The notes: a model not told the origin generated them from the sequence alone. A stretch of DNA of 64,000 bases from Rhizobium oryzicola (GCF_030504645.1 NZ_JAUKWQ010000003.1:434001-498000), one strand, 5' to 3'; numbered from the stretch's first letter, positions 35,864 through 45,443 are shown. Program-made: numbers and translations.

Positions 35864-36640
35864 ATGCCCGTCTTTGCCGCCAATCTCACCATGATGTTCA
35901 ACGAGTGGTCCTTCCTGGACCGCTTCGATGCCGCCGCTGACGCCGGCTTTTCCGCCGTAGAGTTCTTGTTTCCGTATGACTTCACGCCGGAAGCCATCCA
36001 GGAACGGCTGAACCGCAACAAGCTGACCCAGGCGCTGTTCAACATGCCGCCTGGCGACTGGGCCTCCGGGGAACGGGGCGTTGCGGCGCTACCCGATCGG
36101 TTCGAGGAATTTCAGGCCGGCGTTGACCGTGCGCTTGACTACGCCGAGGCAACCGGCGTGAAGCGCATCCACATGATGGCAGGGCTGGCGGACCCCACGG
36201 ACGAGATTGCCGTTGGCAGTTATCGCCGCGCGCTGGATCATGCCGCCGAGAGGCTGGCGGAGAAGGGGATCGACCTGTTGTTGGAGCCGATCAACGGCCG
36301 CAATATGCCCGGCTACTTCCTGAACAGCTTCGACAATACCCTGCGGGAGGTCGAGGCAGCAGGGCACGAAAATCTGAAGCTCCAGTTCGATATCTATCAC
36401 TGCCAGATCATCCATGGGGATGTCACGACCCGGCTGCGGCACGCATTTCCCCATGTTGGCCACATCCAGATCGCCAGTGTGCCCTCGCGCAACGAGCCTG
36501 ACGGAGAGGAGCTGAACTACCCCTTCCTGTTTTCCGAGCTGGATCGCTTGGGCTATACCGGCTTTGTGGGCTGCGAATACATCCCGCGTGGCAAGACGGT
36601 CGACGGTCTCGGCTGGTTCGCCCCCTATCGACGGAGCTGA
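35864..36640 (+). CDS. otnI: 2-oxo-tetronate isomerase
   Basis: Hydroxypyruvate isomerase-family TIM barrel of 258 aa that turns 2-oxo-tetronate into 3-oxo-tetronate. Family features are FAANLTMMFNEWSFLDRF, VEFLFPYDF, LLLEPINGRNMPGYFL (metal-binding glutamate), LKLQFDIYHCQ and GFVGCEYIPRG. The ATG at 35864 gives the usual short N-terminus; a GTG at 35855 overlapping the ltnD stop (GTGA) is the alternative and would give direct coupling. Second gene of the operon. Confidence 0.92.
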   Translation: MPVFAANLTMMFNEWSFLDRFDAAADAGFSAVEFLFPYDFTPEAIQERLNRNKLTQALFNMPPGDWASGERGVAALPDRFEEFQAGVDRALDYAEATGVKRIHMMAGLADPTDEIAVGSYRRALDHAAERLAEKGIDLLLEPINGRNMPGYFLNSFDNTLREVEAAGHENLKLQFDIYHCQIIHGDVTTRLRHAFPHVGHIQIASVPSRNEPDGEELNYPFLFSELDRLGYTGFVGCEYIPRGKTVDGLGWFAPYRRS

Positions 36641-36643
36641 TCG

Positions 36644-37906
36644 ATGAGCATTCTTCTCGGCGTGATCGCCGACGACTTCACCGGCGCGACCGACATTGCC
36701 AACATCATCGCCCGCGAAGGCATGAAGGTCGCCATGACCATCGGCGTACCGCGCGACGGCTTCGAGATCGGTGATACGCAGGCTGTGGTCGTGGCGCTGA
36801 AATCGCGGACGATTCCCGCAGCCGACGCGGTGGCGCAGTCGCTGAAGGCACTTGCCTGGCTGAATGAGCGCGGAGCGCAACAGATCTTCTTCAAGTACTG
36901 CTCGACTTTCGATTCGACCGCCGAGGGCAATATCGGCCCCGTGGCCGATGCGCTGGCAGAGGCGCTTGGCGCCGAGATCGCCGTCGTCTGCCCCGCCTTC
37001 CCCAAGAATGGCAGAACCGTCTTCAATGGCCACCTGTTCGTCGGGCGGCAATTGCTGCAGGATTCGCCGATGAAGGATCACCCGCTGACGCCGATGCGCC
37101 GCTCCGATCTGGTGGCACTTATGGCGGAGCAATCGGCGCATGCGGTAGGCCTCGTGCCGCATGATGTGGTTTCATCCGGTGAAACAGCCATTGCCGAAGC
37201 CTTCGTGAGGGCCATTGCAGCGGATCAACGCTATGCGGTGGTCGATGCCATCAACGATGACCATCTGCGGGCGCTTGGCCGCGCCGTGCGTAACCATAAG
37301 CTGCTGACGGGCGGCTCGGCGCTTGCCATGGGCCTGCCGGCCAATTTCGGGATAGCGCCGCGTGCCTCTCATGAGGCGGCTCAGTCGAAGGGCACGCCGG
37401 TCAAGACCGCTATCCTGTCCGGCAGCTGCTCTGCGGCAACCCGCCAGCAGTTGGTCCGCGCGAAAGAACTCTGGCCGAGCCTGAAGATCGACCTCGATGC
37501 GCTGGCCGAAAACCGGCCCGTGGTCGAGGAGGCGATTGCCTGGGCAAGCGCTCAGCCACAGGATCGGCCGATCGTCATCTACGGCTCCGCCGACCCGGCC
37601 GAAGTGGAAGCCAACCAGCAGCGTTACGGACGCCAGCGGGCTGGCGAGTTGATGGAGCATGCGCTCGCAGCGATTTCAAAGGCACTGGTGGCCGACGGCG
37701 TCGGTCGTCTCTTGGTGGCGGGTGGCGAAACCTCGGGCGCGGTCATTTCCGCCCTTGCGATCGAAGGCCTCTCGATCGGGGAGGAAATCGCACCCGGCGT
37801 TCCCTGGACGGTGACGCTGTCCCAGTCCCCATTGCAGGTAGCGCTGAAGAGCGGCAATTTTGGCGGCCCTGATTTCTTCGAGCGGGCGCTGGAGATTGCC
37901 GGATGA
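36644..37906 (+). CDS. otnK: 3-oxo-tetronate kinase
   Basis: DUF1537-family kinase of 420 aa, now known as acid-sugar kinases. The N-terminal domain begins LLGVIADDFTGATDIANII with the conserved DDxTGA motif; the C-terminal ATP-binding part has AILSGSCSAATRQQL, GRLLVAGGETSGAV and APGVPWT. It phosphorylates 3-oxo-tetronate at O4. It begins 3 bp after otnI and its stop overlaps the start of otnC by 4 bp, so the kinase and decarboxylase are made together, limiting build-up of the phosphorylated beta-keto acid (inference). Confidence 0.94.
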   Translation: MSILLGVIADDFTGATDIANIIAREGMKVAMTIGVPRDGFEIGDTQAVVVALKSRTIPAADAVAQSLKALAWLNERGAQQIFFKYCSTFDSTAEGNIGPVADALAEALGAEIAVVCPAFPKNGRTVFNGHLFVGRQLLQDSPMKDHPLTPMRRSDLVALMAEQSAHAVGLVPHDVVSSGETAIAEAFVRAIAADQRYAVVDAINDDHLRALGRAVRNHKLLTGGSALAMGLPANFGIAPRASHEAAQSKGTPVKTAILSGSCSAATRQQLVRAKELWPSLKIDLDALAENRPVVEEAIAWASAQPQDRPIVIYGSADPAEVEANQQRYGRQRAGELMEHALAAISKALVADGVGRLLVAGGETSGAVISALAIEGLSIGEEIAPGVPWTVTLSQSPLQVALKSGNFGGPDFFERALEIAG

Positions 37907-38541
37907 GCGAAACGAAACTGAGGGACGACATTACCGCTTACGCCAAATCGCTGTTCGATCGCGGCCTGACGGCAGGCTCCACTGGCAATATCAGCGTGCG
38001 CACAGACGACGGTTGGCTGATGACGCCGACCGGCTCCTCCATGGGGACGATCGATCCCGCCCGCATCTCGAAACTGGATGCGGAAGGCCGCCACGTCTCT
38101 GGCGATCCACCCACCAAGGAAGCCTTTCTGCACCGGGTCATGTACCAGAACCGGCCCAAGGCGAAGGCGGTGGTGCATCTGCATTCCACCCATTGCGTGG
38201 CGGTGAGCTGCCTCTGCGATCTCGACACGGAGGATGTGCTGCCGCCGCTGACGGCCTATTACGTCATGCGCGTCGGACGCCTGCCGCTGGTGCCCTATTA
38301 TCCGCCAGGGGATGAGGCGCTGGCGGAGGCCGTAGCACTGCGCACCAGGAACGCTCATGCCGTGCTGCTCGCCAATCACGGCCCGGTCGTTGCAGGCGTC
38401 GATCTGGCCGAAGCCGTCTATGCGACGGAAGAGCTGGAAGAAACGGCCAAGCTTTACCTGATGCTGCGGGGGCAGAAGACGCGCCCGCTCACGTGCGATG
38501 AAACGACGGAACTGAACCGTCGTTTTCCGAGCAAGGTTTAA
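37903..38541 (+). CDS. otnC: 3-oxo-tetronate 4-phosphate decarboxylase
   Basis: Class II aldolase/adducin-family protein of 212 aa. The zinc site is visible in VVHLHSTHCVAVS, and the phosphate/substrate region in LTAGSTGNISVR and TPTGSSMGTI; NHGPVVAGVDLAEA carries the third histidine. In this pathway it decarboxylates 3-oxo-tetronate 4-phosphate to dihydroxyacetone phosphate, which enters glycolysis. Last gene of the operon; a convergent cyclopropane fatty acid synthase gene ends 13 bp downstream, with no obvious terminator between. Confidence 0.93.
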   Translation: MSETKLRDDITAYAKSLFDRGLTAGSTGNISVRTDDGWLMTPTGSSMGTIDPARISKLDAEGRHVSGDPPTKEAFLHRVMYQNRPKAKAVVHLHSTHCVAVSCLCDLDTEDVLPPLTAYYVMRVGRLPLVPYYPPGDEALAEAVALRTRNAHAVLLANHGPVVAGVDLAEAVYATEELEETAKLYLMLRGQKTRPLTCDETTELNRRFPSKV

Positions 38542-38554
38542 ATCCGGACAGGGA

Positions 38555-39841
38555 TTATGGAGCAGCGCCCACCGGTGCATGCACGAGGTAATCGCGCGTG
38601 ATCGGCAGCGCGGTGTTGCGCTTGCAGATCTGGATCTGAAAAACGACCAGATCCTCATAGAGGAAGGCAGCTTCGGCAGTCGCCAGATAATATTCCCACA
38701 TGCGGCAGAAGCGCTCGTCATAGAGGCGAGCGGCATCATCCCAGCGCTGCATGAAGCGACGCCGCCAATGGTTCAGCGTCTTGGCATAATGCAGCCGCAG
38801 CACTTCCACATCGGTAATGGTGAGGCCTGCCTTTTCCACCTCCGGCACGATTTCCGACAGCGCCGGAATATAACCGCCCGGGAAGATGTACTTGTCCAGC
38901 CAGGGCGTGGTGAAGCCGGGTGTGGCCGAGCAGCCGATGGTATGCAGCACCATCACGCCGTTCTCATCCAGCAGCTCCGCGCATTTTTCGAAGAAGGCGG
39001 TGTAGGATGCGCGGCCCACATGCTCGAACATGCCGACCGAGACGATGCGATCGAACTGGCCGCCCAGCGAACGATAGTCCTGCAGGATGTAATCGACAGA
39101 GGGTGGCGGACCGTTCTTGGCAAGTTCCTGCCGGCGTGCCTTGGCATAGGCCAGCTGTTCGGTCGATAGCGTAATGCCGAGTACGCTGGCATCCTCAGCC
39201 TTCGAGGCGAGATGCAGTGCCAGCCCGCCCCAACCGCAACCGATATCGAGAATGCGGTTACCGGGCGCGATCTTCAGCTTGGCGGCCAGATGTTCCTTCT
39301 TCGCCTTCTGGGCATCATCGAGCGACTGCTCGTCATATTCGAAATAGGCGCAGGAATATTGGCGCGCCTCGTCCAGGAAAAGCTCGTAAAGACGCCCGTC
39401 GAGATCGTAATGATGCGCCACGTTCTGGCGCGAGCGGCCGGGCAGGTTGCGCAGACGGAAGATGCGCAGCCGCGTACGAAGATCATCGATGATGCGGGCG
39501 ATCTTCGGATGCGTGGCATTTTGCGCCTCGCGCAGCATCAGGGAGACGAAGTCGAACATGGTGCCGCGCTCCATCAGGAAGCGCTGGTCCATGTAGAGTT
39601 CGCCGAGCTTTCCGTCGGCATCGATCAAGAAGATCCATTGCGCACGCGTGTCGGCAAAGCGCACGGCCACCGGCTCGCCTGTACCATCGCCGAAATGCAG
39701 AACCGAACCGGCGGCTGTCGTGATCGTCAGGTTGCCGCGCGTGACAATCCTGGCGACCGCCTTTTGCAGCACCCAGTCCGCCGCCGTCCGTGCCTTGGAA
39801 GAACGGTTCGATCCATCGCGTTTCTGCATCACATCAGCCAT
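38555..39841 (-). CDS. cfa: Cyclopropane-fatty-acyl-phospholipid synthase
   Basis: S-adenosylmethionine-dependent enzyme of 428 aa that adds a methylene bridge to unsaturated acyl chains of membrane phospholipids. The SAM motif is ILDIGCGWGGLALHLA near residue 195, followed by GITLSTEQLAYAKAR, VSVGMFEHVG and WLDKYIFPGGYIPALSE. An N-terminal lipid-binding domain precedes it. The start MADVMQKRDG at 39841 was chosen because upstream in-frame codons fall in noncoding sequence. It stands alone; regulation is not evident. Confidence 0.93.
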   Translation of the reverse strand: MADVMQKRDGSNRSSKARTAADWVLQKAVARIVTRGNLTITTAAGSVLHFGDGTGEPVAVRFADTRAQWIFLIDADGKLGELYMDQRFLMERGTMFDFVSLMLREAQNATHPKIARIIDDLRTRLRIFRLRNLPGRSRQNVAHHYDLDGRLYELFLDEARQYSCAYFEYDEQSLDDAQKAKKEHLAAKLKIAPGNRILDIGCGWGGLALHLASKAEDASVLGITLSTEQLAYAKARRQELAKNGPPPSVDYILQDYRSLGGQFDRIVSVGMFEHVGRASYTAFFEKCAELLDENGVMVLHTIGCSATPGFTTPWLDKYIFPGGYIPALSEIVPEVEKAGLTITDVEVLRLHYAKTLNHWRRRFMQRWDDAARLYDERFCRMWEYYLATAEAAFLYEDLVVFQIQICKRNTALPITRDYLVHAPVGAAP

Positions 39842-39983
39842 GACATCCCACCCGCCTGATTGAGGCGTTATCGATAGAAAACCGAAATGAGGTGAAACTG
39901 AAATTTTAATATAAGCGGCCGCGTCGAGTACCAGCCGATAGCTATGAATGTTCGGCAACCGATAGGGCCTGGCACGGGCCGCG

Positions 39984-40409
39984 TCAGATCAGGCCGAGCG
40001 TGACCACTGCCAGAACGACATAGCGCGCCGTCTTCGCGAGAGCGACCAGCACGATGAAGATCGGCAGCGGCTCACGCATCACGCCCGCCGTTACCGTGAT
40101 CGCATCCCCGATGACGGGAAGCCAGCTGACCAGCAGCGACCACTTGCCGTAACGCTGATACCAGGCTTGCGCCTGCTGCAGCCGCTTGGGCGAGACCGGA
40201 AACCACCGCCGGTCCCGATAGCGTTCGATGGCTGCGCCCAAGAACCAGTTGACGACGGAACCCAGCGTATTGCCCAGCGCCGCAACCGCCACCAGCCCGA
40301 CCGCCGAGTGACCGCCCGTCAGCAGGAGGCCAACCAGGACTGCTTCCGACTGGGCCGGCAGAATGGTGGCCGCGATGAACGCGACCATGAAGAGACTGAG
40401 ATAGACCAC
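39984..40409 (-). CDS. YqaA/DedA-family membrane protein
   Basis: Small integral membrane protein of 141 aa of the VTT/YqaA group. Four hydrophobic segments are visible, with the family features FIAATILPAQSEAVLVGLL, GNTLGSVVNWFLG and SWLPVIGDAITVTAGVMR. It begins one base after the stop of the rcnA-type exporter gene, so it belongs to that operon. YqaA relatives are often linked to metal resistance or membrane homeostasis, but no reaction is established; a support role in metal efflux is only inferred from position. Confidence 0.85.
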   Translation of the reverse strand: MVYLSLFMVAFIAATILPAQSEAVLVGLLLTGGHSAVGLVAVAALGNTLGSVVNWFLGAAIERYRDRRWFPVSPKRLQQAQAWYQRYGKWSLLVSWLPVIGDAITVTAGVMREPLPIFIVLVALAKTARYVVLAVVTLGLI

Positions 40410-40410
40410 A

Positions 40411-41331
40411 TCAGCTCCGGGCAGGCTGGGTTATGGCGGCGGGGGCCGGACCATGCGGCGCCTTCAGCCCGTTCCAGCCCTGAAGACCCACATAGATGCC
40501 AACCGCCACGATCAATAGGCTGGAGACATAGGGAGCCTTCCGCGCCAGATCACCAAACCAGCTCCACTTCTTCGTGGCGTGACGAACACTGAGCGCCGCG
40601 ACTGCGCCAACCGTGACCAGCGTGATGGCAAGGCCGATGGAGAAGCACAGCACCAGGACGAAGCCGAGCGAAAACTGCTTGAGTTGCAGGCAGAGCAAAA
40701 GCACCGTGATGGCGGCCGGGCACGGGATCAATCCACCCGTAAGCCCGAACAGCACGATCTGCCAGGTGGTGACATCGCGATCGCCGAAGCGGCGACGGAT
40801 ATCGTCTGCATGCGCTCGCTCATGGGCATCCTGATAATCCTCACCTCCCACATCAAGGCCGTGGTGATCATGATGATGATGTTCATGTTCATGTTCATGT
40901 TCATGTTCATGATCGTGGTCGTGATCATGATCATGGTGATGGTGATGGGCGTGATCATGATGCGCGTGACCGGCCAGAGCCAGCTGCTGATCCTTCCAGG
41001 TGCGCCAGAACATCCAGAGTGCAATGATGAGGATCACCGCTGCGGAGGCCAGTTGGAAATAGGGCTCGAATGCGTCCGCATCCACGCCCTGCCACACATA
41101 CATGCCGGCAAAGGCGATGCCCCAGACCACGGCCGTATGCGAAACGGTTGCCGCGAGCCCCAAGAGAACCGCCTGCCCCACCGTGCCGCGAATAGCCACA
41201 ATGAAGGCTGCCATCAATGTCTTGGAATGGCCGGGCTCCAGCCCGTGCAGAATGCCCAGCAGGATGGCACTTGGGATAAACAGCCAGGCATGCGCCGCGC
41301 CCTGCTGCAGCAGTTCGGAAAATTCAGGCAT
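40411..41331 (-). CDS. rcnA: Nickel/cobalt exporter, RcnA family
   Basis: Inner-membrane efflux protein of 306 aa. An N-terminal helix carries LGILHGLEPGHSKTLMAAF, a conserved NiCoT motif with metal-binding histidine. A very histidine-rich cytoplasmic loop (about residues 118-157, alternating His-Asp then His-Glu) precedes the second helical block with GGLIPCPAAITVLLLC. Such proteins expel Ni and Co. It lies 10 bp downstream of a CsoR/RcnR-family sensor gene and 1 bp upstream of the YqaA-type gene. The start MPEFSELLQQ at 41331 was chosen because the longer frame would overlap the sensor gene. Confidence 0.92.
   Translation of the reverse strand: MPEFSELLQQGAAHAWLFIPSAILLGILHGLEPGHSKTLMAAFIVAIRGTVGQAVLLGLAATVSHTAVVWGIAFAGMYVWQGVDADAFEPYFQLASAAVILIIALWMFWRTWKDQQLALAGHAHHDHAHHHHHDHDHDHDHEHEHEHEHEHHHHDHHGLDVGGEDYQDAHERAHADDIRRRFGDRDVTTWQIVLFGLTGGLIPCPAAITVLLLCLQLKQFSLGFVLVLCFSIGLAITLVTVGAVAALSVRHATKKWSWFGDLARKAPYVSSLLIVAVGIYVGLQGWNGLKAPHGPAPAAITQPARS
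40879..40908 (-). repeat. Hexanucleotide microsatellite in the exporter's metal-binding loop
   Basis: Five perfect copies of a 6-base unit (ATGTTC on the plus strand) encode alternating Glu-His on the minus strand. Being in frame, slippage would lengthen or shorten the metal-binding loop by two residues without breaking the gene. Confidence 0.85.
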
Positions 41332-41341
41332 CACGGCGTCC

Positions 41342-41617
41342 TCAAAGATATTTGGTGATGGCTTTGAACGCGTCGACAGCCTTGCGCTGTTCGCGATCCA
41401 GCGGGCCAACCGTTTCATCCAGGCAATGGTCCAGATGATCCTGGATCAGGGTGCGCTTGGCATTGGCAACCGCCTTTTCCACCGCATGCAGCTGCTGCGC
41501 GAGTTCCAGGCATGGTCGGCCGGCTTCAATCATCTCGATCACGCTGCGCAGATGTCCATCGGCGCGCTTCAGCCGCTTGATGATTTCAGGATGGGTTTCA
41601 TGACGATGTTCGCTCAT
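41342..41617 (-). CDS. CsoR/RcnR-family metal-sensing repressor
   Basis: All-helical DNA-binding repressor of 91 aa. The fold's pattern is clear: IIKRLKRADGHLRSVIEMIE, then Cys36, and the second-helix stretch HLDHC with His61, His64 and Cys65. RcnR (Ni/Co) has His in place of Cys65, while CsoR (Cu) has the Cys36-His61-Cys65 triad; this protein has the CsoR-like set plus an extra histidine and three N-terminal histidine/glutamate positions (SEHRHETH). The exporter downstream is of Ni/Co type. A G-tract inverted repeat lies 12 bp upstream of its start. Confidence 0.9.
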   Translation of the reverse strand: MSEHRHETHPEIIKRLKRADGHLRSVIEMIEAGRPCLELAQQLHAVEKAVANAKRTLIQDHLDHCLDETVGPLDREQRKAVDAFKAITKYL

Positions 41618-41628
41618 AGTTTATACCT

Positions 41629-41645
41629 ATCCCCCTGGAGGGGAT
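41629..41645. promoter_or_regulatory. G-tract operator of the metal-efflux operon
   Basis: Inverted repeat ATCCCC-CTGGA-GGGGAT within a longer TATA-flanked stretch. CsoR/RcnR-family repressors bind G/C-tract palindromes of this form, and the site sits directly upstream of the repressor gene, so it is the expected autoregulated operator. Confidence 0.75.
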
Positions 41646-41694
41646 ATGACAAGACATAGAAGTAAGCGTCGTGAAGGCCGCCGTTATGACCCTG

Positions 41695-42753
41695 TTAAGC
41701 GTCCAGGCCGAGGCTTTGGATATTGCCCGCAAGTTCCTGAGCCAGTCGAAGCGATGCACCGGTCGCGGCTACGATCAGGGGCAGGATCAGCCATTCCAGC
41801 GTCCAGGCTGCGCCAGAACGCTCCTGCTCATGAACCAGCGAGTGGTGCATGCCGGATAGTTGGACGGCGTTGAAACGGGCGAGCGACACCAGCACTTCGG
41901 CCGCAACGGGATTCTGCTTGTGCGCCATGGCGGAAGAACCGCCGCCGCCGGCGAGCTTGATCTCGCCGCCCATTTCCGCGAGCAACGCAATATCTTGACC
42001 AAACTTGCCGAGGCTACCGCTGATCAACGAGAGAAGATCGGCGACTTCCACGAGGATGTCGCGCTGGCTCTGCCATTGCGGGCCATCCGCCAGACCCAAT
42101 TCGCTCGCGAGCGCGGCACGGATTGCAATACCTTTTTCACCCAGCTTGTCGAGCGTTCCGGCCGCACCGCCAAACTGCAGGGGCAAACCCTTGCCAAGCA
42201 GGGCAGCAAGGCGCTCCCTGTGTCTTGCCAGCGGAAAGCCCCAGGCGTGCAGACGGTCTGCGACTGTAATCGGGAGCGCCGCCTGCATCCGCGTATGCCC
42301 CATAAGGTTACGTCGTCCATGAACGTCGTCCAGCGCCGCGAAAGCAGAAATCAGCGCTTCAAGCCGCTCACCAAACAACGCCAGCACATCCTTCAGGCGC
42401 AGCATCAGGGAGGTGTCGATCACATCCTGGCTGGTCGCACCAGTATGGACATGCGCCGCCGCATCACCACCCACGGCTGAGCGTAATTGCTTGACCAGTT
42501 CTGCGACCACAACGCCATCGCGACCGGTGCCTCGCTTCAGTCTCTCCATATCCGGCTTAAAGCCTTGGAGAACAGCGACGATACGGGCTGCTGCATCCTG
42601 CGGAATGACACCGGCCCCGGCTTCCGCCCGGGCCAGCGCAATCTCGAACCGGAGCATGGCCTGAACATCCGCCTCCGCTGTGAAGAAACGGGCGGTCTCG
42701 TCGTCGCCAACGAGACCGGAAAGAAAGGGATGTTCGAAGGCTGAGATGCTCAT
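41695..42753 (-). CDS. pcaB: 3-carboxy-cis,cis-muconate cycloisomerase
   Basis: Fumarase/aspartase-superfamily enzyme of 352 aa that lactonises beta-carboxymuconate. Landmarks are HVHTGATSQDVIDTSLMLRL, a GHTRMQAALPIT stretch and the family signature GGGGSSAMAHKQNP. The length suits alphaproteobacterial PcaB, which is shorter than the pseudomonad form. It is the last gene of pcaDCHGB, the standard rhizobial order, starting 21 bp after pcaG. The start MSISAFEHPF at 42753 is three codons inside the longest frame. Confidence 0.95.
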   Translation of the reverse strand: MSISAFEHPFLSGLVGDDETARFFTAEADVQAMLRFEIALARAEAGAGVIPQDAAARIVAVLQGFKPDMERLKRGTGRDGVVVAELVKQLRSAVGGDAAAHVHTGATSQDVIDTSLMLRLKDVLALFGERLEALISAFAALDDVHGRRNLMGHTRMQAALPITVADRLHAWGFPLARHRERLAALLGKGLPLQFGGAAGTLDKLGEKGIAIRAALASELGLADGPQWQSQRDILVEVADLLSLISGSLGKFGQDIALLAEMGGEIKLAGGGGSSAMAHKQNPVAAEVLVSLARFNAVQLSGMHHSLVHEQERSGAAWTLEWLILPLIVAATGASLRLAQELAGNIQSLGLDA

Positions 42754-42773
42754 GGGTCTCAATTCAAGGGTAA

Positions 42774-43391
42774 TCAGATATCAAAGAAGACGGTTTCGTT
42801 TTCACCCTGCAGGTGGATGTCGAAGGTTACCGTGTCCCCTTCCCTCTTCCCGATCAGTGTCGGTACGCGCACACGATGTTCGATGCGGGCAAGAACGGGA
42901 TCTTCCGCGTTGGCCGCTTCCTCATCGGAAAAATACATGCGCGTCTGCAAGCCGATATTGATGCCGCGCGCCACGATCCAGAGCGTGACATGCGGCGCCA
43001 TCAACCGACCGTCGCGAAACGGCACCTTACCCGGCTTGATGGTTTCGAACACGAATTCGCCCGTCGTCATGTCGGCCGGGCAACGACCCCAGCCGAAGAA
43101 GTTCGGATCTGCGGAGCCGCGCGTTTCCGAAGGGCTGTTGTAGAAGCCATCGGAATCCGCCTGCCAGATTTCGACCAGCGCATCCTTTAGAACGGTGCCG
43201 GAGCCATCGAAGACCCGGCCGCGAATGGTGATGCGCTCGCCGCGGGTCTTGTCGTTATACATCGGGCCTGAGCCGAGATCGGTTTCGTAGACGCCGTGGA
43301 TGCCGGTGAAGTTCGGCGTACAACCGATATGCACGTAAGGCCCGGCCGTCTGGGAAGGCGATTCTTTCAGGTAGTTCAGAGGCTGCACCAT
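42774..43391 (-). CDS. pcaG: Protocatechuate 3,4-dioxygenase alpha subunit
   Basis: Non-catalytic partner (205 aa) of the intradiol dioxygenase that opens protocatechuate. Family features are SPSQTAGPYVHIGCTPN at the N-terminus, GERITIRGRVFDGSGTVLKDA and LVEIWQADSDGFYNSP. As usual for the alpha chain, the iron ligands seen in the beta chain are not all present. It begins one base after the stop of pcaH, giving equal synthesis of both chains of the alpha-beta complex. Confidence 0.96.
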   Translation of the reverse strand: MVQPLNYLKESPSQTAGPYVHIGCTPNFTGIHGVYETDLGSGPMYNDKTRGERITIRGRVFDGSGTVLKDALVEIWQADSDGFYNSPSETRGSADPNFFGWGRCPADMTTGEFVFETIKPGKVPFRDGRLMAPHVTLWIVARGINIGLQTRMYFSDEEAANAEDPVLARIEHRVRVPTLIGKREGDTVTFDIHLQGENETVFFDI

Positions 43392-43392
43392 C

Positions 43393-44549
<1,157 letters not shown>

Positions 44550-44552
44550 CGG

Positions 44553-45350
44553 TCAGGCTCCCGGCAAGGTGTTGAGAAAGCGTCTGAGCCTTGCGATGAA
44601 ATCAGCAGGCTGTTCGACACATGGAATGTGGGCGGCCCCTTCGATCACCTCGAACCCGGCCTGGGGGACGAGATCGGCCAGCGAGCGGACGAGATCGGGG
44701 GGCGTGGATCCATCCTGATCGCCCACCACGCAGAGAGCGGGCACAGCGATCGATCGGGCCGTTTCGGTGAAGTCGGCATCGCGGATAGCAGCACAGGTGC
44801 TGGCATAACCTGGCACCGGCTGGCGAACCAGCATGTTGCAATAGCCTTCGTAATCGGCGTTGTCGAGCGTGCGATAGGTGGGCGTGAACCAGCGAGACAT
44901 GACCGGCTCGAGAATGCCCTCGATGCCATTCATCTCGACCGCTTCGATGCGAGCCTTCCAGAATTCCGGCGTGCCGATCTTGTGGGCCGTATCGGCAAAT
45001 ACGACGGCGCGGATGAGGTCCGGTCGCGCCTTGTAGAGGCCGAGTGCGATCAGGCCACCCACCGACAGGCCGCAGAGGATGACATTCTTTAGACCGTAAT
45101 GATCCAGCAGACCGGCGAGGTCTGCGGCATGATCCTCGATCCGGTAAGGCGACTGACCAATGCCCGACAGGCCATGGCCGCGCTTGTCATAGGTCAGGAT
45201 GGTGAACTCGCCTGCGAGATCCGCGACAACGTGATCCCAGATGCGGCGATCGGTGCCGAGCGAATTGATGAAGACGATTGCCGGCTTATCGCTGCCCAGG
45301 CCCTGGATGTCGTGCGCCAGCACGACGCCGTTGATCCGCGTGAACTTCAT
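44553..45350 (-). CDS. pcaD: 3-oxoadipate enol-lactonase
   Basis: Alpha/beta hydrolase of 265 aa opening the enol-lactone to 3-oxoadipate. The nucleophile elbow is GLSVGG, the oxyanion region FINSLGTDRRIWD, and the catalytic His is near GAAHIPCVEQP; the Asp is in VGDQDGSTPP. The start MKFTRINGVV at 45350 was chosen because the frame upstream runs through the promoter and into the opposite-strand pcaQ. First gene of pcaDCHGB, divergent from pcaQ with a recognisable regulator box between. Confidence 0.95.
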   Translation of the reverse strand: MKFTRINGVVLAHDIQGLGSDKPAIVFINSLGTDRRIWDHVVADLAGEFTILTYDKRGHGLSGIGQSPYRIEDHAADLAGLLDHYGLKNVILCGLSVGGLIALGLYKARPDLIRAVVFADTAHKIGTPEFWKARIEAVEMNGIEGILEPVMSRWFTPTYRTLDNADYEGYCNMLVRQPVPGYASTCAAIRDADFTETARSIAVPALCVVGDQDGSTPPDLVRSLADLVPQAGFEVIEGAAHIPCVEQPADFIARLRRFLNTLPGA

Positions 45351-45423
45351 GATCAAATCTCCTCCGCTGCTGTTATTGCAGATATCAAATGGTTCGGTAA
45401 AATGACATTTTCTGGCGGTTTTA

Positions 45424-45439
45424 TTAACTGATAGGTTAT
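45424..45439. promoter_or_regulatory. PcaQ-binding box
   Basis: On the pcaD strand the site reads ATAACC-TATC-AGTTAA, one base off the PcaQ motif reported for Sinorhizobium (ATAACC-N4-GGTTAA). It lies 73 bp upstream of pcaD and 4 bp before the pcaQ start, fitting activation of pcaD and autorepression by a LysR-type protein. Confidence 0.75.
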
Positions 45440-45443
45440 GTGA

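Noticed and set aside
40860..40980. Short tandem repeats as a CRISPR-like array
   Set aside because: The repeats are codons of a His-rich loop in the exporter gene, with 6-base units and no spacers.
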